64,000 nt of DNA, taken from contig JAFFTF010000001.1 in the NCBI GenBank assembly GCA_022803075.1, forward strand, positions 219,058 through 283,057, written 5' to 3'. This DNA is from Micrococcales bacterium 31B. Lineage in GTDB: Bacteria > Actinomycetota > Actinomycetes > Actinomycetales > Dermabacteraceae. Both the position numbers and the translations under genes were made by a program. The notes below the pieces were generated by a model. The model saw nothing but the letters and a program-made list of their open reading frames with translations, did not search any database and was not told the DNA's origin. Positions 8,889-17,632 of the stretch are shown in pieces; the first letter of the stretch is position 1, and every line of letters begins with the position of its first letter.

Positions 8889-9366
8889 ACCGATCACGCC
8901 CCACACTGCGTCCCACGCGGAACCCTCCCGAGTGGTCTGGGCGGTAGTGAGCGCCGAGTCCATCTCCGTCGAACAAGCCGAGACCTACCTCAGCAGCGAG
9001 GCGCTCGCCGCTTCGGGCGCACTCGTGACGTTCGCGGGCGTCGTTCGCAATCATGACCATGGCAAGGGCGTTGAACGTCTCCACTACGAGGCGCACCCCT
9101 CCGCGGCGATCGCGATCACGGAGGTCGCCCACAGTGTCGCATCGCGATTCACGGGTCGCGACCGGGTCGAGATCGCGGTGGCCCACCGGGTCGGCGACCT
9201 GCAGATCGGCGATGCCGCCCTGGTGGCCGTGGTCGCGTCGCCGCACCGCAAGGCTGCGTTCGAGGCGTGCGCCCTGCTCGTCGACGACGTCAAGCGCCGG
9301 GTACCCATCTGGAAGCACCAGCACTTCAGCGATGGCACCGACGAGTGGGTGCACGCCATTGGCTAG
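8875..9366 (+). CDS. moaE: molybdopterin synthase catalytic subunit MoaE
   Basis: 163 residues; ATG lies inside the end of mogA after GGGGGAGACC. MoaE transfers sulfur from thiocarboxylated MoaD to make molybdopterin. Conserved features: ALVTFAGVVRNHDHGKGV, LHYEAHPSAA, VAHRVGDLQIGDAALVAVV, SPHRKAAFEAC and VKRRVPIWKHQHFSDG, where the Lys of the PIWKHQ motif is catalytic. The small partner MoaD is not encoded nearby. About 25 residues of N-terminal extension ([18 protein letters not shown]) are unusual but harmless in appearance. Confidence 0.95.
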   Translation: MTQPEPITPHTASHAEPSRVVWAVVSAESISVEQAETYLSSEALAASGALVTFAGVVRNHDHGKGVERLHYEAHPSAAIAITEVAHSVASRFTGRDRVEIAVAHRVGDLQIGDAALVAVVASPHRKAAFEACALLVDDVKRRVPIWKHQHFSDGTDEWVHAIG

Positions 9367-9412
9367 TGCGCAACGCCGAGGTGAATTGCCGCGTTGGCAC
9401 CCCCTGCGCCGC

Positions 9413-10309
9413 ATGCAACGCGACCTTCGTCGCACCCTCGCGGTGTCGGAGGACGGGCGCGACCCCGAGTGGGTCGACCAGCTCGCCCACGGCACCGACC
9501 GGGGCTACCTCCCGGCCGACGGCGCCGTGTGGTCCGTCCATTCGCACGTGGCGACCGTCATCGGCGGGATCCGCGCTCTGCTCATGCAGGCGCTGCACCC
9601 CGGCGCCATGGCGGGCGTCGCCGAGCACTCGAACTATCGCAGCGACCCCCTCGCACGGCTCTCCGGCACCATTCGCTGGATGATGACCGTAACGTTCGCC
9701 GACACCGCCGGCGCGAGGCGCGTCTGCGAGTACGTGAGGCACCTGCACGAGCCCGTGGTGGGCGATTTCGAGGGCCCGCGTGGCGAGCACCTACGCTATT
9801 CAGCCAATGACGCCTCCCTCGCACGCTGGGTGCATGTGGCCTTCGCCGACTCGTTCCTCGCGGTGCATCTCGCCTACGGCCCGCGCGGAGATGCGCGCAC
9901 CGCCGGGTTCGCCGACCGCTACGTCGATGAATGGGCCATCGCGGGCACCCTCATGGGCGCCGCCGAACCGCCGCGGTCACGCGCCGAGCTGGATGCGTAC
10001 ATCGACGACCTGACGGCATCGGGTGTGTTGCGGTGCGACGAGCGGACGCGCGAGGTGGTGCATTTTCTGCGCAAGCCACCGTTGGCGCCGAGCCTAGGCT
10101 TCGGCTACCAGGTGCTGTTTCGCGCGGCCGTGGCGACGCTGCGTCCGGAACACCGGCGCATGTTGGGGCTGGAGCACCGTGGGGGAACCGTCGTGCGCTG
10201 GACCACTCGGCCGCTGCTCGCGCTGGTTCGCTGCTTGCTGGCGGGCGAAAGTGGTAGCGCCCGTGCCGCCCGCGCCCGCCACGCCCGGCTCGACGCGGAG
10301 GGCCGCTAG
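9413..10309 (+). CDS. oxygenase MpaB family protein (DUF2236)
   Basis: About 298 residues from the ATG at 9413; TTG codons at 9359 and 9386 are alternative starts, and the frame stays open far back inside moaE, where it is only a shadow. The family pattern is clear: DPEWVDQLAHGTDRGYLPAD, then AVWSVHSHVATVIGGIRALL, QALHPGAMAGVAEHSNYRSDP and RYSANDASLARWVHVAFADS. DUF2236 proteins are alpha-helical haem-dependent oxygenases related to latex-clearing protein and fungal MpaB; the His and Arg residues around QALHP and HSNYR are the expected haem surroundings. Substrate unknown. Its place at the end of the molybdenum operon may be incidental. Confidence 0.8.
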   Translation: MQRDLRRTLAVSEDGRDPEWVDQLAHGTDRGYLPADGAVWSVHSHVATVIGGIRALLMQALHPGAMAGVAEHSNYRSDPLARLSGTIRWMMTVTFADTAGARRVCEYVRHLHEPVVGDFEGPRGEHLRYSANDASLARWVHVAFADSFLAVHLAYGPRGDARTAGFADRYVDEWAIAGTLMGAAEPPRSRAELDAYIDDLTASGVLRCDERTREVVHFLRKPPLAPSLGFGYQVLFRAAVATLRPEHRRMLGLEHRGGTVVRWTTRPLLALVRCLLAGESGSARAARARHARLDAEGR

Positions 10310-10357
10310 GGGCGGGTGGCCGCGTGGGCGGGTGCGGCCAGTTGCCGTAGGCGCTGC

Positions 10358-12412
10358 TTACCAGATCTTCCACCAGGGACGTTTGCGCGGCGCGGGGGGC
10401 TGCGGTGCGTCATCTGGCAAGGATTGTGAGTGCGCGGGGGTGGCCTCGAGGTTCGCGTCCCCGGTGTGCTCTGTGTGCTCTGTGTGCTCTGTGTGCTCTG
10501 TGTGCTCTGTGAATGGTGCGGGACTCATCTCTGAGTCTGTGCGCTCGCCGGTTTGAGCGTCGAGAGCGATGCCAGTGGCGTCCCCCTGCCGCTCCGAGAT
10601 CGCCGTGGGGGAGTCGGGCGAGACGAATGATTCAACCTGCTGGGCCGCCCTGCGACCGGATCTGCGAGTACCCGCCGACCTCGAACCGGTCTCGGCACCC
10701 GGGCCACCGTCCGCGGTCGATCCATCTTCTGCGCCCGATCTGCGCGGCCCCGCGTGTTTGCCCGCGGTGGTGGTTCCCCCGGCGAGCACTCCGTCGGGGC
10801 CGAGCACGATGCCGTCTTCGATGTGCTCGACGAGGGGCCTGACGATGATGGGCCCGGTCATCGCCACGGAATCCAGGCCGTGGCGCTCAGATTCGACCGT
10901 CACGATCTCCTGCACCCACGGCACGGCAGAGGCGCCGCACACCGCGCGCAGGCGCTCGACGGCATCGAGCTCCAATTCGATTTGTTCCAACTCGCGATAC
11001 GTTGCCGCAATGTCGCGCAACACCTCGGCCACCACTAATTCGAGATCGCGAGTTGAGGGGACGCCGATGTACTCGACGGCCCGCTCGAAGTAATTCAACG
11101 CGACGGGGTAATCGCCTGAGCGCTTGACCGTCAGCCCCGAATAATGCTGGGCGCGGGCAACCCAAAAGCGCACCTCGGCGTCCGGAGATGCGGACCACCG
11201 GGCCACCAGGGCCCGATAGGCGCGCAGTTCATCGCCCGGGCGGTTCAACTGATCGAGCGTGAGCGCCATGCGAAACACCGCGCGCGCCACAGCCTTTTGC
11301 TCGGTGCCGGGCCCGAATCGATCAATCAGGGCGCGGGCGGCCTCGAGGGAACGCTCGTGTTCCTCCGCAGCGCGGAGTGACGCGTGCGCGAGACTGTAAC
11401 CCTCGGCGAGCAGGGCCTCGTCGCCGGGTTCTACAGCCTCGTAGGGCAACACCGATTCGATCAGCGAGAGGGCGGCATGCGGGCGGCGCGTGTCCAAGGC
11501 GCGCTCGGCTGAGCTTATCTTGCTGCGCAGTTCGTCGCGTAACTCGGGAGTCAGCGGACTGCGCGCGGCGGCCTCCGGGCTGGGTGCCTGCAGGCGGGCC
11601 GCGGCGAGGCGTCGATTGGATTCGGAGGTCTCCAGCATCGCCTCGACGGCCGGTAGGCGCACCGTGAAGGCATGCGAGAACGCCGGATGCTCGACCGGAA
11701 TCGGCTCGCCCGTGTCCTCGTCAAGGGGCGCATCAACAACGGTGGCCGAGTGTGCCGAAATGGCCGTGGCCTCGGGGTAAAGACCCAAGATTGCCGTATC
11801 TCGAGCGTAGCCGCGGTACGAGTCGAGCACCTCGGTGAAGATCTCCAACGCACGCTCGGCGTTGCCGCGCTGCTCAAGTTCGATGTAGCCCGTGTTGAGG
11901 CTCGCCGCGGTGAAGAGCTTGCGCGAGTAGGCGAGGTCGTCTGCGACATCGCGTGTCAGCGCGCACGTGTTGCGATAGTCGGCGAGCGCGCCCGCATAGT
12001 CGCCGAGATCGGACGCCAGGTGGCCCGCGAAATAGGCGGCGGTTGCGCTGGTGCGGCGCAGATTGGGCTCATGCGCCGAGCGGCCGTGATCAATCACCTG
12101 TCGGAACAGCTCGAGGGCGACCTGAGGTTTCGTCTCGCGCACCGCCACTCCTTGCAGGCCCATCACCTGTGCAATCAAGAAGTCAAACTGAGGACCATAG
12201 TCTGCGGCCCCATCGCGCGTAGCGGCGAGCGCCAGATACGCGAGCACCCTGTCGTAGGCGCCCGCGCGGGCGTCAGGGTCGAGCTGAGTCTCCACGACGC
12301 GCAGCAGGGCGTGACCCGTCTGGATGACGACTCGGGGGTCCGTGGCGGGGATGCCGAGGTCAACTCTGTTCTCGGCGTCGGCCAAGAGTGCGTGCCACTC
12401 AGTGTTATCCAT
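10358..12412 (-). CDS. large tetratricopeptide-like protein with low-complexity linker
   Basis: 684 residues from ATG 12412, preceded by AGAGGGG 11 bases away; the ATG at 12457 overlaps ndh and lacks a ribosome site. Residues ~1-480 are helical with TPR-like units (for example TAAYFAGHLASDLGDYAGALADYRNTCAL and KRSGDYPVALNYFERAVEYIG). Residues ~540-670 are disordered, rich in Gly, Ser, Thr and Glu, and contain EHT repeated five times from a 9-bp tandem repeat (10465-10509). The very end is RKRPWWKIW, an exposed aromatic-basic tail. No signal peptide. Probably a cytoplasmic scaffold; I do not recognise a specific role. It lies 31 bases after ndh on the same strand. Confidence 0.8.
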   Translation of the reverse strand: MDNTEWHALLADAENRVDLGIPATDPRVVIQTGHALLRVVETQLDPDARAGAYDRVLAYLALAATRDGAADYGPQFDFLIAQVMGLQGVAVRETKPQVALELFRQVIDHGRSAHEPNLRRTSATAAYFAGHLASDLGDYAGALADYRNTCALTRDVADDLAYSRKLFTAASLNTGYIELEQRGNAERALEIFTEVLDSYRGYARDTAILGLYPEATAISAHSATVVDAPLDEDTGEPIPVEHPAFSHAFTVRLPAVEAMLETSESNRRLAAARLQAPSPEAAARSPLTPELRDELRSKISSAERALDTRRPHAALSLIESVLPYEAVEPGDEALLAEGYSLAHASLRAAEEHERSLEAARALIDRFGPGTEQKAVARAVFRMALTLDQLNRPGDELRAYRALVARWSASPDAEVRFWVARAQHYSGLTVKRSGDYPVALNYFERAVEYIGVPSTRDLELVVAEVLRDIAATYRELEQIELELDAVERLRAVCGASAVPWVQEIVTVESERHGLDSVAMTGPIIVRPLVEHIEDGIVLGPDGVLAGGTTTAGKHAGPRRSGAEDGSTADGGPGAETGSRSAGTRRSGRRAAQQVESFVSPDSPTAISERQGDATGIALDAQTGERTDSEMSPAPFTEHTEHTEHTEHTEHTGDANLEATPAHSQSLPDDAPQPPAPRKRPWWKIW
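10465..10509. repeat. five tandem copies of a 9-bp unit
   Basis: Unit TGTGCTCTG repeated exactly five times. On the minus strand it is in frame and encodes EHT repeats in the linker of the TPR protein, so gain or loss of units would change linker length without a frameshift. Confidence 0.9.
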
Positions 12413-12443
12413 CGAATCGTTAGCCCCTCTGCTACGAATCGGG

Positions 12444-13736
12444 TCAGTCCTGGTCATGCAGCCGCGCGCGCTTATGCGCGGGCAGCGACACCTCGCCGAC
12501 AATGGGATTGGATTGATGCGTGCCCTTCATGCCCACATACAGGCTGAAGAGGTTCATGAACACGGCGCGCCGATTGCGGTGGCCGATGAGCGTCATCACG
12601 TGCACGGCGAGCCACGCGAGCCACCCAATGGTGCCCTTTAGCATGATGCCGTTGGGCAATTCGGCGACGGCCGCGCGACGGCCGATCGTGGCCATAATGC
12701 CCTTGTCGTGGTACGCGAACGGCTCCAACTCGGTATCGCCCGCAATCAACTTGAGGACCTGCGCCGCCGCGTGGCGGCCTCCCTGGATCGCGACCTGCGC
12801 CAATTGCGGCAGGGCATCTTTGGCGGTGCCGCAGATGTCTCCCGCGGCGAAAATGTTGGCGTGACCCTCGACCTGCTGGGTGCCCGTGACGAGGATCCGT
12901 CCGCCTTGCCCCTGCGGAAGGTTCCAATTCTTGACGTGCTCTGGAGCGGTGACACCAGCGGCCCACACCGTGAGGTCCGACCGAATCTCGGTGCCGTCGG
13001 TGAGCGTCACGCCGGTCTCGGTGACCGTCTCGACGCCTGCGCCGAACCGCAATTGCACGCCGCGGTCGGTGAGTGCCTTCGCCGAGAAGGCGCGCAGTTT
13101 CTCGCTAAACGGCTTCAGCACCTCGTCGCCCCGCTGCACGATCATGATGTTGAACGCGTCGTCTTCCAGCTCGGGGTACACGGCGCGCAGCTCGCCGCGG
13201 GCGAGATCAGCGAGGGCGCCCGCCACTTCGACACCCGTGGCGCCGCCCCCCACGACGACGACGTTGCATTGCAGGCGGCCGTTGCGGCGCGCCATTTGTT
13301 CGAGGCCCGAGAAGATGTGATCGCGGATCGCCATTGCCTGCGTGCGCGTATACATGGCCATCGAGTGTTGTTCTGCCCCCGGAACCCCCATGTAATTGGT
13401 GGTCACTCCGGTGGTCACAATGAGGAAGTCGTACCCGAGGCTCGTGCCGTCGGCGAACTCCACTCGGTTCTCCTGCGGGTGGATCGTCTGCATCTCAGCG
13501 TGGCGGAATCTCAGGTTGCGCTGGCCTAGGCGGAGACCGCGCAAAAACATGGTCACGTCGCCCGGGTTCAGGCCCGCGGTAGCGACCTGGTACAACAGGG
13601 GCTGGAAGGTCTTATAGACGTTGCGATCAACGAGCGTGACCTTGACCCGCTGCCGCTTGAAGGCGCGCGCCGCAGCCACGCCACCGAATCCACCACCGAT
13701 GATGACCACGTGAGGGACGCGGTTTGTGCTCGCCAT
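12444..13736 (-). CDS. ndh: type II NADH dehydrogenase (NDH-2)
   Basis: 430 residues; ATG 13736 preceded by AAGAGGTC. Non-proton-pumping NADH:menaquinone oxidoreductase at the inner face of the membrane. The FAD-binding motif VVIIGGGFGGVAAARAF is at residues ~10-26, the NADH-binding motif NVVVVGGGATGVEVAGALA at ~160-178, and IFAAGDICGT (~295) is the second FAD contact. The C-terminus has a hydrophobic membrane-association region (GTIGWLAWLAVHVMTLIGHRNR). Menaquinone genes at the right end of the window fit an electron acceptor. The TPR protein gene follows in the same orientation and may be cotranscribed. Confidence 0.95.
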   Translation of the reverse strand: MASTNRVPHVVIIGGGFGGVAAARAFKRQRVKVTLVDRNVYKTFQPLLYQVATAGLNPGDVTMFLRGLRLGQRNLRFRHAEMQTIHPQENRVEFADGTSLGYDFLIVTTGVTTNYMGVPGAEQHSMAMYTRTQAMAIRDHIFSGLEQMARRNGRLQCNVVVVGGGATGVEVAGALADLARGELRAVYPELEDDAFNIMIVQRGDEVLKPFSEKLRAFSAKALTDRGVQLRFGAGVETVTETGVTLTDGTEIRSDLTVWAAGVTAPEHVKNWNLPQGQGGRILVTGTQQVEGHANIFAAGDICGTAKDALPQLAQVAIQGGRHAAAQVLKLIAGDTELEPFAYHDKGIMATIGRRAAVAELPNGIMLKGTIGWLAWLAVHVMTLIGHRNRRAVFMNLFSLYVGMKGTHQSNPIVGEVSLPAHKRARLHDQD

Positions 13737-14019
13737 GTGTTGACCTCTTGTTGTCGTGCGGTTTCAGTTATGGAGCTGCCCAAGGGCCCGTGCGAGTCTA
13801 TGTTGAACGCACGAGGGATGTCACTTTATGAGTGCCCCTGCAGACTACCCGGGGTTTCGCCCAGGTACGCGAGAATGGGCACGACGCTGGACTGGACCCG
13901 CGCGCGTCCGGACGCCCCACGATATGAATTCGATGCCCGCGGGCGGATATGCAGCAGGGGCGCCGCCCGCTGGTGGCGGCCGGCGCCCCGAAGGACACTG
14001 CGTGAGGTAGTCGTGGGGC
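13737..14019. other. intergenic region ndh / efflux pump
   Basis: 283 bases with no convincing gene. It must contain the ndh promoter. An inverted repeat GGGGCGCCG (13958-13966) / CGGCGCCCC (13982-13990) lies 30 bases beyond the stop of the minus-strand efflux gene and may be its terminator. Confidence 0.45.
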
Positions 14020-15567
14020 CTAGTGGGCGCCGACCGACTCGAGGTCGCTATCTTTCGAAGCCTTCGGCGCTGCGGCGCCGCGGATCGACGTTTGCTTCAC
14101 GAATAGCGCGATCACGAGACCGACCAGAGCGATGAAGATGGCAACCGTAAATACCGACGTGATGCCGTTGGTCATGGCGACCTTAATCGCGTTCTGCATC
14201 GCGGTGGGCAGGCCCGTCATCTGATCGGGCTGCATGGTGGCGAGGCTGGTACCGCCTCCGACCGCCGCGCCCGCCCCGGCGAATCCGTCGGTGACGGCGT
14301 TGGTGAAGATCGAGCCGAACACCGTCACGCCGATGGCGCCGCCGAGCGTGCGCATGAGCGTGGCGCTGCCGGTCGCCGAGCCCATGTCCTTCAGGGGCAC
14401 CGAGTTCTGTGCGATGAGTGTGGTCATCTGCATCAGGAAGCCCATGCCCAGACCCAGCGCGAAGAGATAGGCCGCGAGGGTGAAGGGGCCGCTCGTGGTT
14501 TCCAGCCGCGTGAACAGGTAGAACGAGACGGCCATGAGCGCCATGCCGATCACCGGGAACCACTTGAAGTGGCCCGTCTTGCCCATGATGCGACCGGCCA
14601 CTTGAGTCGTAGCCATGAGGCCGAAGAACATCGAGATCAGCCACAGGCCGGATTCGGTGGCCGACTGGCCCTGCACGAACTGCTGGAACTGGGGCAGGAA
14701 CGTGATGGCGCCGAACAGGGCCACGCCCGTGACCAGGGCCATCGAGACGCTGAGGGTGAAGTTGAGGTTCTTGTAGTGCGCGAGGGGCATGATGGGCTCC
14801 TCGGCGCGGGTCTCGGCCCAGATGAAGAGAGCCACGAGCACGGGGAACGCGACGATCATCGCGACGATGGTGGCCGACGACCAGGCGAACTCGGTGCCAC
14901 CCCACGTGATCATGAGGACGAGGTCCACGATGGCGAGGCTCAGCAGGGCCGCGCCCAGGTAGTCGACCTTGGCCTGCGTCTTGGTTTCGGCAATGTTCAT
15001 GGTGCGCATGATCAAGAAGATGGCGACGGCGCCGAGCGGCAGGTTCACGTAGAAGATCCAGTGCCACGAGATGTGCTGGGTGAGGAACCCGCCGACGACG
15101 GGGCCCGCGATCATCGAGAGTGGCATGACGGCGAACATGTACCCGGAGTACTTGGCGCGGTCCTTCATGGGGATGATGATGCCGATGATCGACAGCACGA
15201 GCACCATGAGGCCGCCGCCGCCGATGCCCTGGATCGCGCGGAACGCGATGAGCTGGCCCATGTTTTGCGAGAGGCCGCACAGTGCGGAGCCCACCAGGAA
15301 GATGACGATCGCAACGATGAACATCTTCTTGCGGCCGAACATGTCGCCGAACTTGCCCCACAGGGGAGTGAAGACGGCGGTGGCCAGGATGTACGAGGTG
15401 GTGACCCAGGCGAGGTGGTCGAGGCCGCCGAGGTCGCCGACGATGGTGGGCAGCGCGGGCGCGACGATGGTGTTGTCGAGCTGCGCGAGGAGCATGGTGA
15501 CGATGAGGCCAGCCATGATCTTGAGAATTTGCTTGTGTTCGAGTTCGGGGGGTGCTTCGACTGCCAC
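14020..15567 (-). CDS. DHA2-family multidrug efflux MFS transporter (14-TM, EmrB/QacA type)
   Basis: 515 residues with about 14 hydrophobic segments. GTG start at 15567 after AAGGATTCTC. Motifs: LDNTIVAPALPTIVGDLGG (DHA2 motif D1 region), WGKFGDMFGRKKMFI (motif A), FRAIQGIGGGGLMVL and MIAGPVVGGFL (motif C). A proton-driven drug or solvent exporter; the substrate is unknown. It is transcribed away from a TetR regulator with two operator-like palindromes in the shared 137-base gap, so substrate-induced derepression is likely. Confidence 0.93.
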   Translation of the reverse strand: MAVEAPPELEHKQILKIMAGLIVTMLLAQLDNTIVAPALPTIVGDLGGLDHLAWVTTSYILATAVFTPLWGKFGDMFGRKKMFIVAIVIFLVGSALCGLSQNMGQLIAFRAIQGIGGGGLMVLVLSIIGIIIPMKDRAKYSGYMFAVMPLSMIAGPVVGGFLTQHISWHWIFYVNLPLGAVAIFLIMRTMNIAETKTQAKVDYLGAALLSLAIVDLVLMITWGGTEFAWSSATIVAMIVAFPVLVALFIWAETRAEEPIMPLAHYKNLNFTLSVSMALVTGVALFGAITFLPQFQQFVQGQSATESGLWLISMFFGLMATTQVAGRIMGKTGHFKWFPVIGMALMAVSFYLFTRLETTSGPFTLAAYLFALGLGMGFLMQMTTLIAQNSVPLKDMGSATGSATLMRTLGGAIGVTVFGSIFTNAVTDGFAGAGAAVGGGTSLATMQPDQMTGLPTAMQNAIKVAMTNGITSVFTVAIFIALVGLVIALFVKQTSIRGAAAPKASKDSDLESVGAH

Positions 15568-15619
15568 GAGAATCCTTGATGTGTAAGGGTGATGCTAAGG
15601 GCAACTTTGGTGGGCTTGC

Positions 15620-15671
15620 TTACCGGTCGGTAATCTGGCCGCTCCAGATATGCTAACCTACCGATAGGTAA
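15620..15671. promoter_or_regulatory. two TetR-type operators between efflux pump and regulator
   Basis: Site 1, TTACCGGTCGGTAA at 15620-15633, has 6-bp arms. Site 2, read on the minus strand from 15671, is TTACCTATCGGTAGG; its core ACCTACCGATAGGT is at 15656-15669. The two share TTACC-N2-TCGGTA, and they are 36 bases apart centre to centre, between the divergent starts at 15567 and 15705. A TetR dimer, most likely the adjacent one, should bind both. Confidence 0.75.
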
Positions 15672-15704
15672 GTGACAAACTTTTTTAGTGCGAGGTGGAT
15701 CATA

Positions 15705-16349
15705 GTGACCGCAGAAACCATTGCGGCGAGTGCCGCGAGCCCTGCTGAGCAGGGCGCTTCGCCTCGCCGGGGCGCCAAGGGCAGCGCCGAAGGCGCCAGC
15801 GACCACGGGAGCAGCACCCGCGAACGCGCCATGAACATCGCCATGCGCAACTTCACCGAACGCGGCTATGATGCGACCAGCATGCGCGAGATTGCCGAAG
15901 AGCTTGGCGTCTCGAAGGCAGCGCTCTACTACCACTTCACGAGCAAAGAAGACATCGTGCGCAGCCTGCTCGACGGCTACATTGCGGATCTCAACGCACT
16001 GGATGCGCGCGTCGAGGCGGGCATGACCTTCACCGAACTGCTGGATGCCTGGCGAGAGTTCACCCTCGCCCGCGGCCTGCGCATCGCGCGATTCAACATG
16101 GTGAACCAGGCCGTCTTGAAGAACTTTGGTGTCAACAAGAGCATGGGCCGCGAACGCCTCAACGGCATGCTCGCCAAGCTCGCCCCCGCGGATTTTCCGG
16201 ACGCCAGCATGGTGCGTTTGCGCCTCGCGTTCTTTATGGTCTCCATCGTCGTCTTCGTTCGCGAGGGCCTCGACCTGAGCGAGGCGGAAATTCTCGCCGA
16301 GGCGCACAGCATGGCTCTCGAAACGATCCACGGGCTCGGGCTGCGCTAA
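15705..16349 (+). CDS. TetR-family transcriptional regulator
   Basis: 214 residues from GTG 15705, which follows GAGGTGG with 6 bases spacing; the upstream in-frame GTG at 15672 abuts the second operator and lacks a ribosome site. A ~30-residue Ala/Gly/Ser-rich start precedes the TetR DNA-binding domain: RERAMNIAMRNFTERGYDA, then TSMREIAEELGVSKAALYYHF, with the recognition helix in LGVSKAALYYHF. The C-terminal ligand domain is variable. Divergent from the efflux gene with shared operators, so it is presumably an autoregulated repressor of that pump. Confidence 0.9.
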   Translation: MTAETIAASAASPAEQGASPRRGAKGSAEGASDHGSSTRERAMNIAMRNFTERGYDATSMREIAEELGVSKAALYYHFTSKEDIVRSLLDGYIADLNALDARVEAGMTFTELLDAWREFTLARGLRIARFNMVNQAVLKNFGVNKSMGRERLNGMLAKLAPADFPDASMVRLRLAFFMVSIVVFVREGLDLSEAEILAEAHSMALETIHGLGLR

Positions 16350-16450
16350 GGGCCACCGTGGCGAACCGGTCGCGCGGCACCGAAGCGTCCAATGTGGCCC
16401 CCGGACGGCCGCCGATCAAAACCCTGGGCCACCCCACGTAGGGTGTTCCC

Positions 16451-17632
16451 ATGAAGTTGCTGCACACCTCCGACTGGCACCTCGGCCGCACCCTACACGG
16501 CCACGACCTGCACTCCTTTCACGCGGCGTTCTTCGAGTTTCTGACCGAACTTGTGGTTCGCGAAGGCGTCGACGCCGTGCTCGTGGCGGGCGACATCTAC
16601 GACCGTGCCGTGCCCGGCGCCGAGTCGGTACGGCTGCTCGACTCCGCCCTGCACAAGCTCTGCGCGGTCACCACCGTCGTGCTGACGAGCGGCAACCACG
16701 ACTCACCCCAGCGGCTGGGCTTCGCGGCAGGGCTGCTGCACGAACGCCTGCGCATTTGCACTCGCGTCGAAGGCCTCGCCGCACCCGTGATTCTGCACGA
16801 TCCGAACGGCGGTGAAGTATGCGTCTACGCGCTGCCTTACCTTGAACCCGACATCGTGCGACCCGCGTTCGCGGCTGATGGTTTTGAAGAGCCCGAACTC
16901 GAACGCTCGCACGAGGCGGTGCTCGCCGCCGCCATGCGGCGAGTGCGCGCCGACCTCGCGGGGCGTCCCGGAGCCCGCTCCGTCGTGCTCGCGCATGCCT
17001 TCGTGGTCGGCGGTAAGGCCAACGAAACCAGCGACTCGGAACGTGACATCCGCGTCGGCGGCGTCGACGCGGTGCCCAGCGGTGTCTTTGCCGGGGTGGA
17101 CTACGTCGCCCTCGGCCATCTCCACGGGGCCCAGGACGTCGACGGGGGCGATACCCGCCTGCGCTACTCGGGCTCACCCCTCGCGTTCTCGTTTTCGGAG
17201 CGGCACCACACCAAGTCAGTCACGCTACTCGACCTCCCGCCCCAGGGCGAGCTCACCGTGCGGGCCGTGCCCTGCCCGGGCCTGCGCCCGCTCAGCGAAG
17301 TCACCGGCCACCTCGACGAACTGCTCGGCGCGGCATACGACGACCAGGCGGAACACTGGGTGAAGGCCACCGTCACCGACGCGAAACGGCCACCCGATGC
17401 CGTCCAGCGACTACGCGCGCGGTTTCCCTACCTCGTGCACACCCAGTTCGCACCCGAGGGCTACGACGCAGCCGCGCGCTCCGCGGGTATCGTCACGAGC
17501 GAGGCCGACCCGCGCGCCGTCACCGCCGATTTCGTGCACTACGTCACCGGCCAGTACGCCGACGCGAGCGAACGAGATCTTATTGGCAGCGTGCACGACG
17601 AGGCACGCGTGCAGGCAGGTCTGGACTCATGA
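16451..17632 (+). CDS. sbcD: exonuclease SbcD (Mre11 homologue)
   Basis: 393 residues. Metal-dependent nuclease subunit of the SbcCD complex, which trims hairpins and protein-blocked DNA ends. The calcineurin-like phosphoesterase motifs are intact: SDWHLGRTLHG (~8-18), VAGDIYDRAVPG, TSGNHDSPQRLG, VLAHAFVVGG and YVALGHLHG. ATG 16451 is preceded by AGGGTG. The stop TGA overlaps the ATG of sbcC by 4 bases, the usual coupled arrangement. Confidence 0.96.
   Translation: MKLLHTSDWHLGRTLHGHDLHSFHAAFFEFLTELVVREGVDAVLVAGDIYDRAVPGAESVRLLDSALHKLCAVTTVVLTSGNHDSPQRLGFAAGLLHERLRICTRVEGLAAPVILHDPNGGEVCVYALPYLEPDIVRPAFAADGFEEPELERSHEAVLAAAMRRVRADLAGRPGARSVVLAHAFVVGGKANETSDSERDIRVGGVDAVPSGVFAGVDYVALGHLHGAQDVDGGDTRLRYSGSPLAFSFSERHHTKSVTLLDLPPQGELTVRAVPCPGLRPLSEVTGHLDELLGAAYDDQAEHWVKATVTDAKRPPDAVQRLRARFPYLVHTQFAPEGYDAAARSAGIVTSEADPRAVTADFVHYVTGQYADASERDLIGSVHDEARVQAGLDS

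Noticed and set aside
9053..9412. Longer N-terminus for the DUF2236 protein reaching into moaE
   Set aside because: The added residues are Arg/Ser/Thr-rich shadow sequence of moaE and the family similarity begins after ATG 9413.
15672..15704. Earlier GTG start for the TetR gene
   Set aside because: It abuts the second operator and has no ribosome site, whereas GTG 15705 has GAGGTGG at good spacing.
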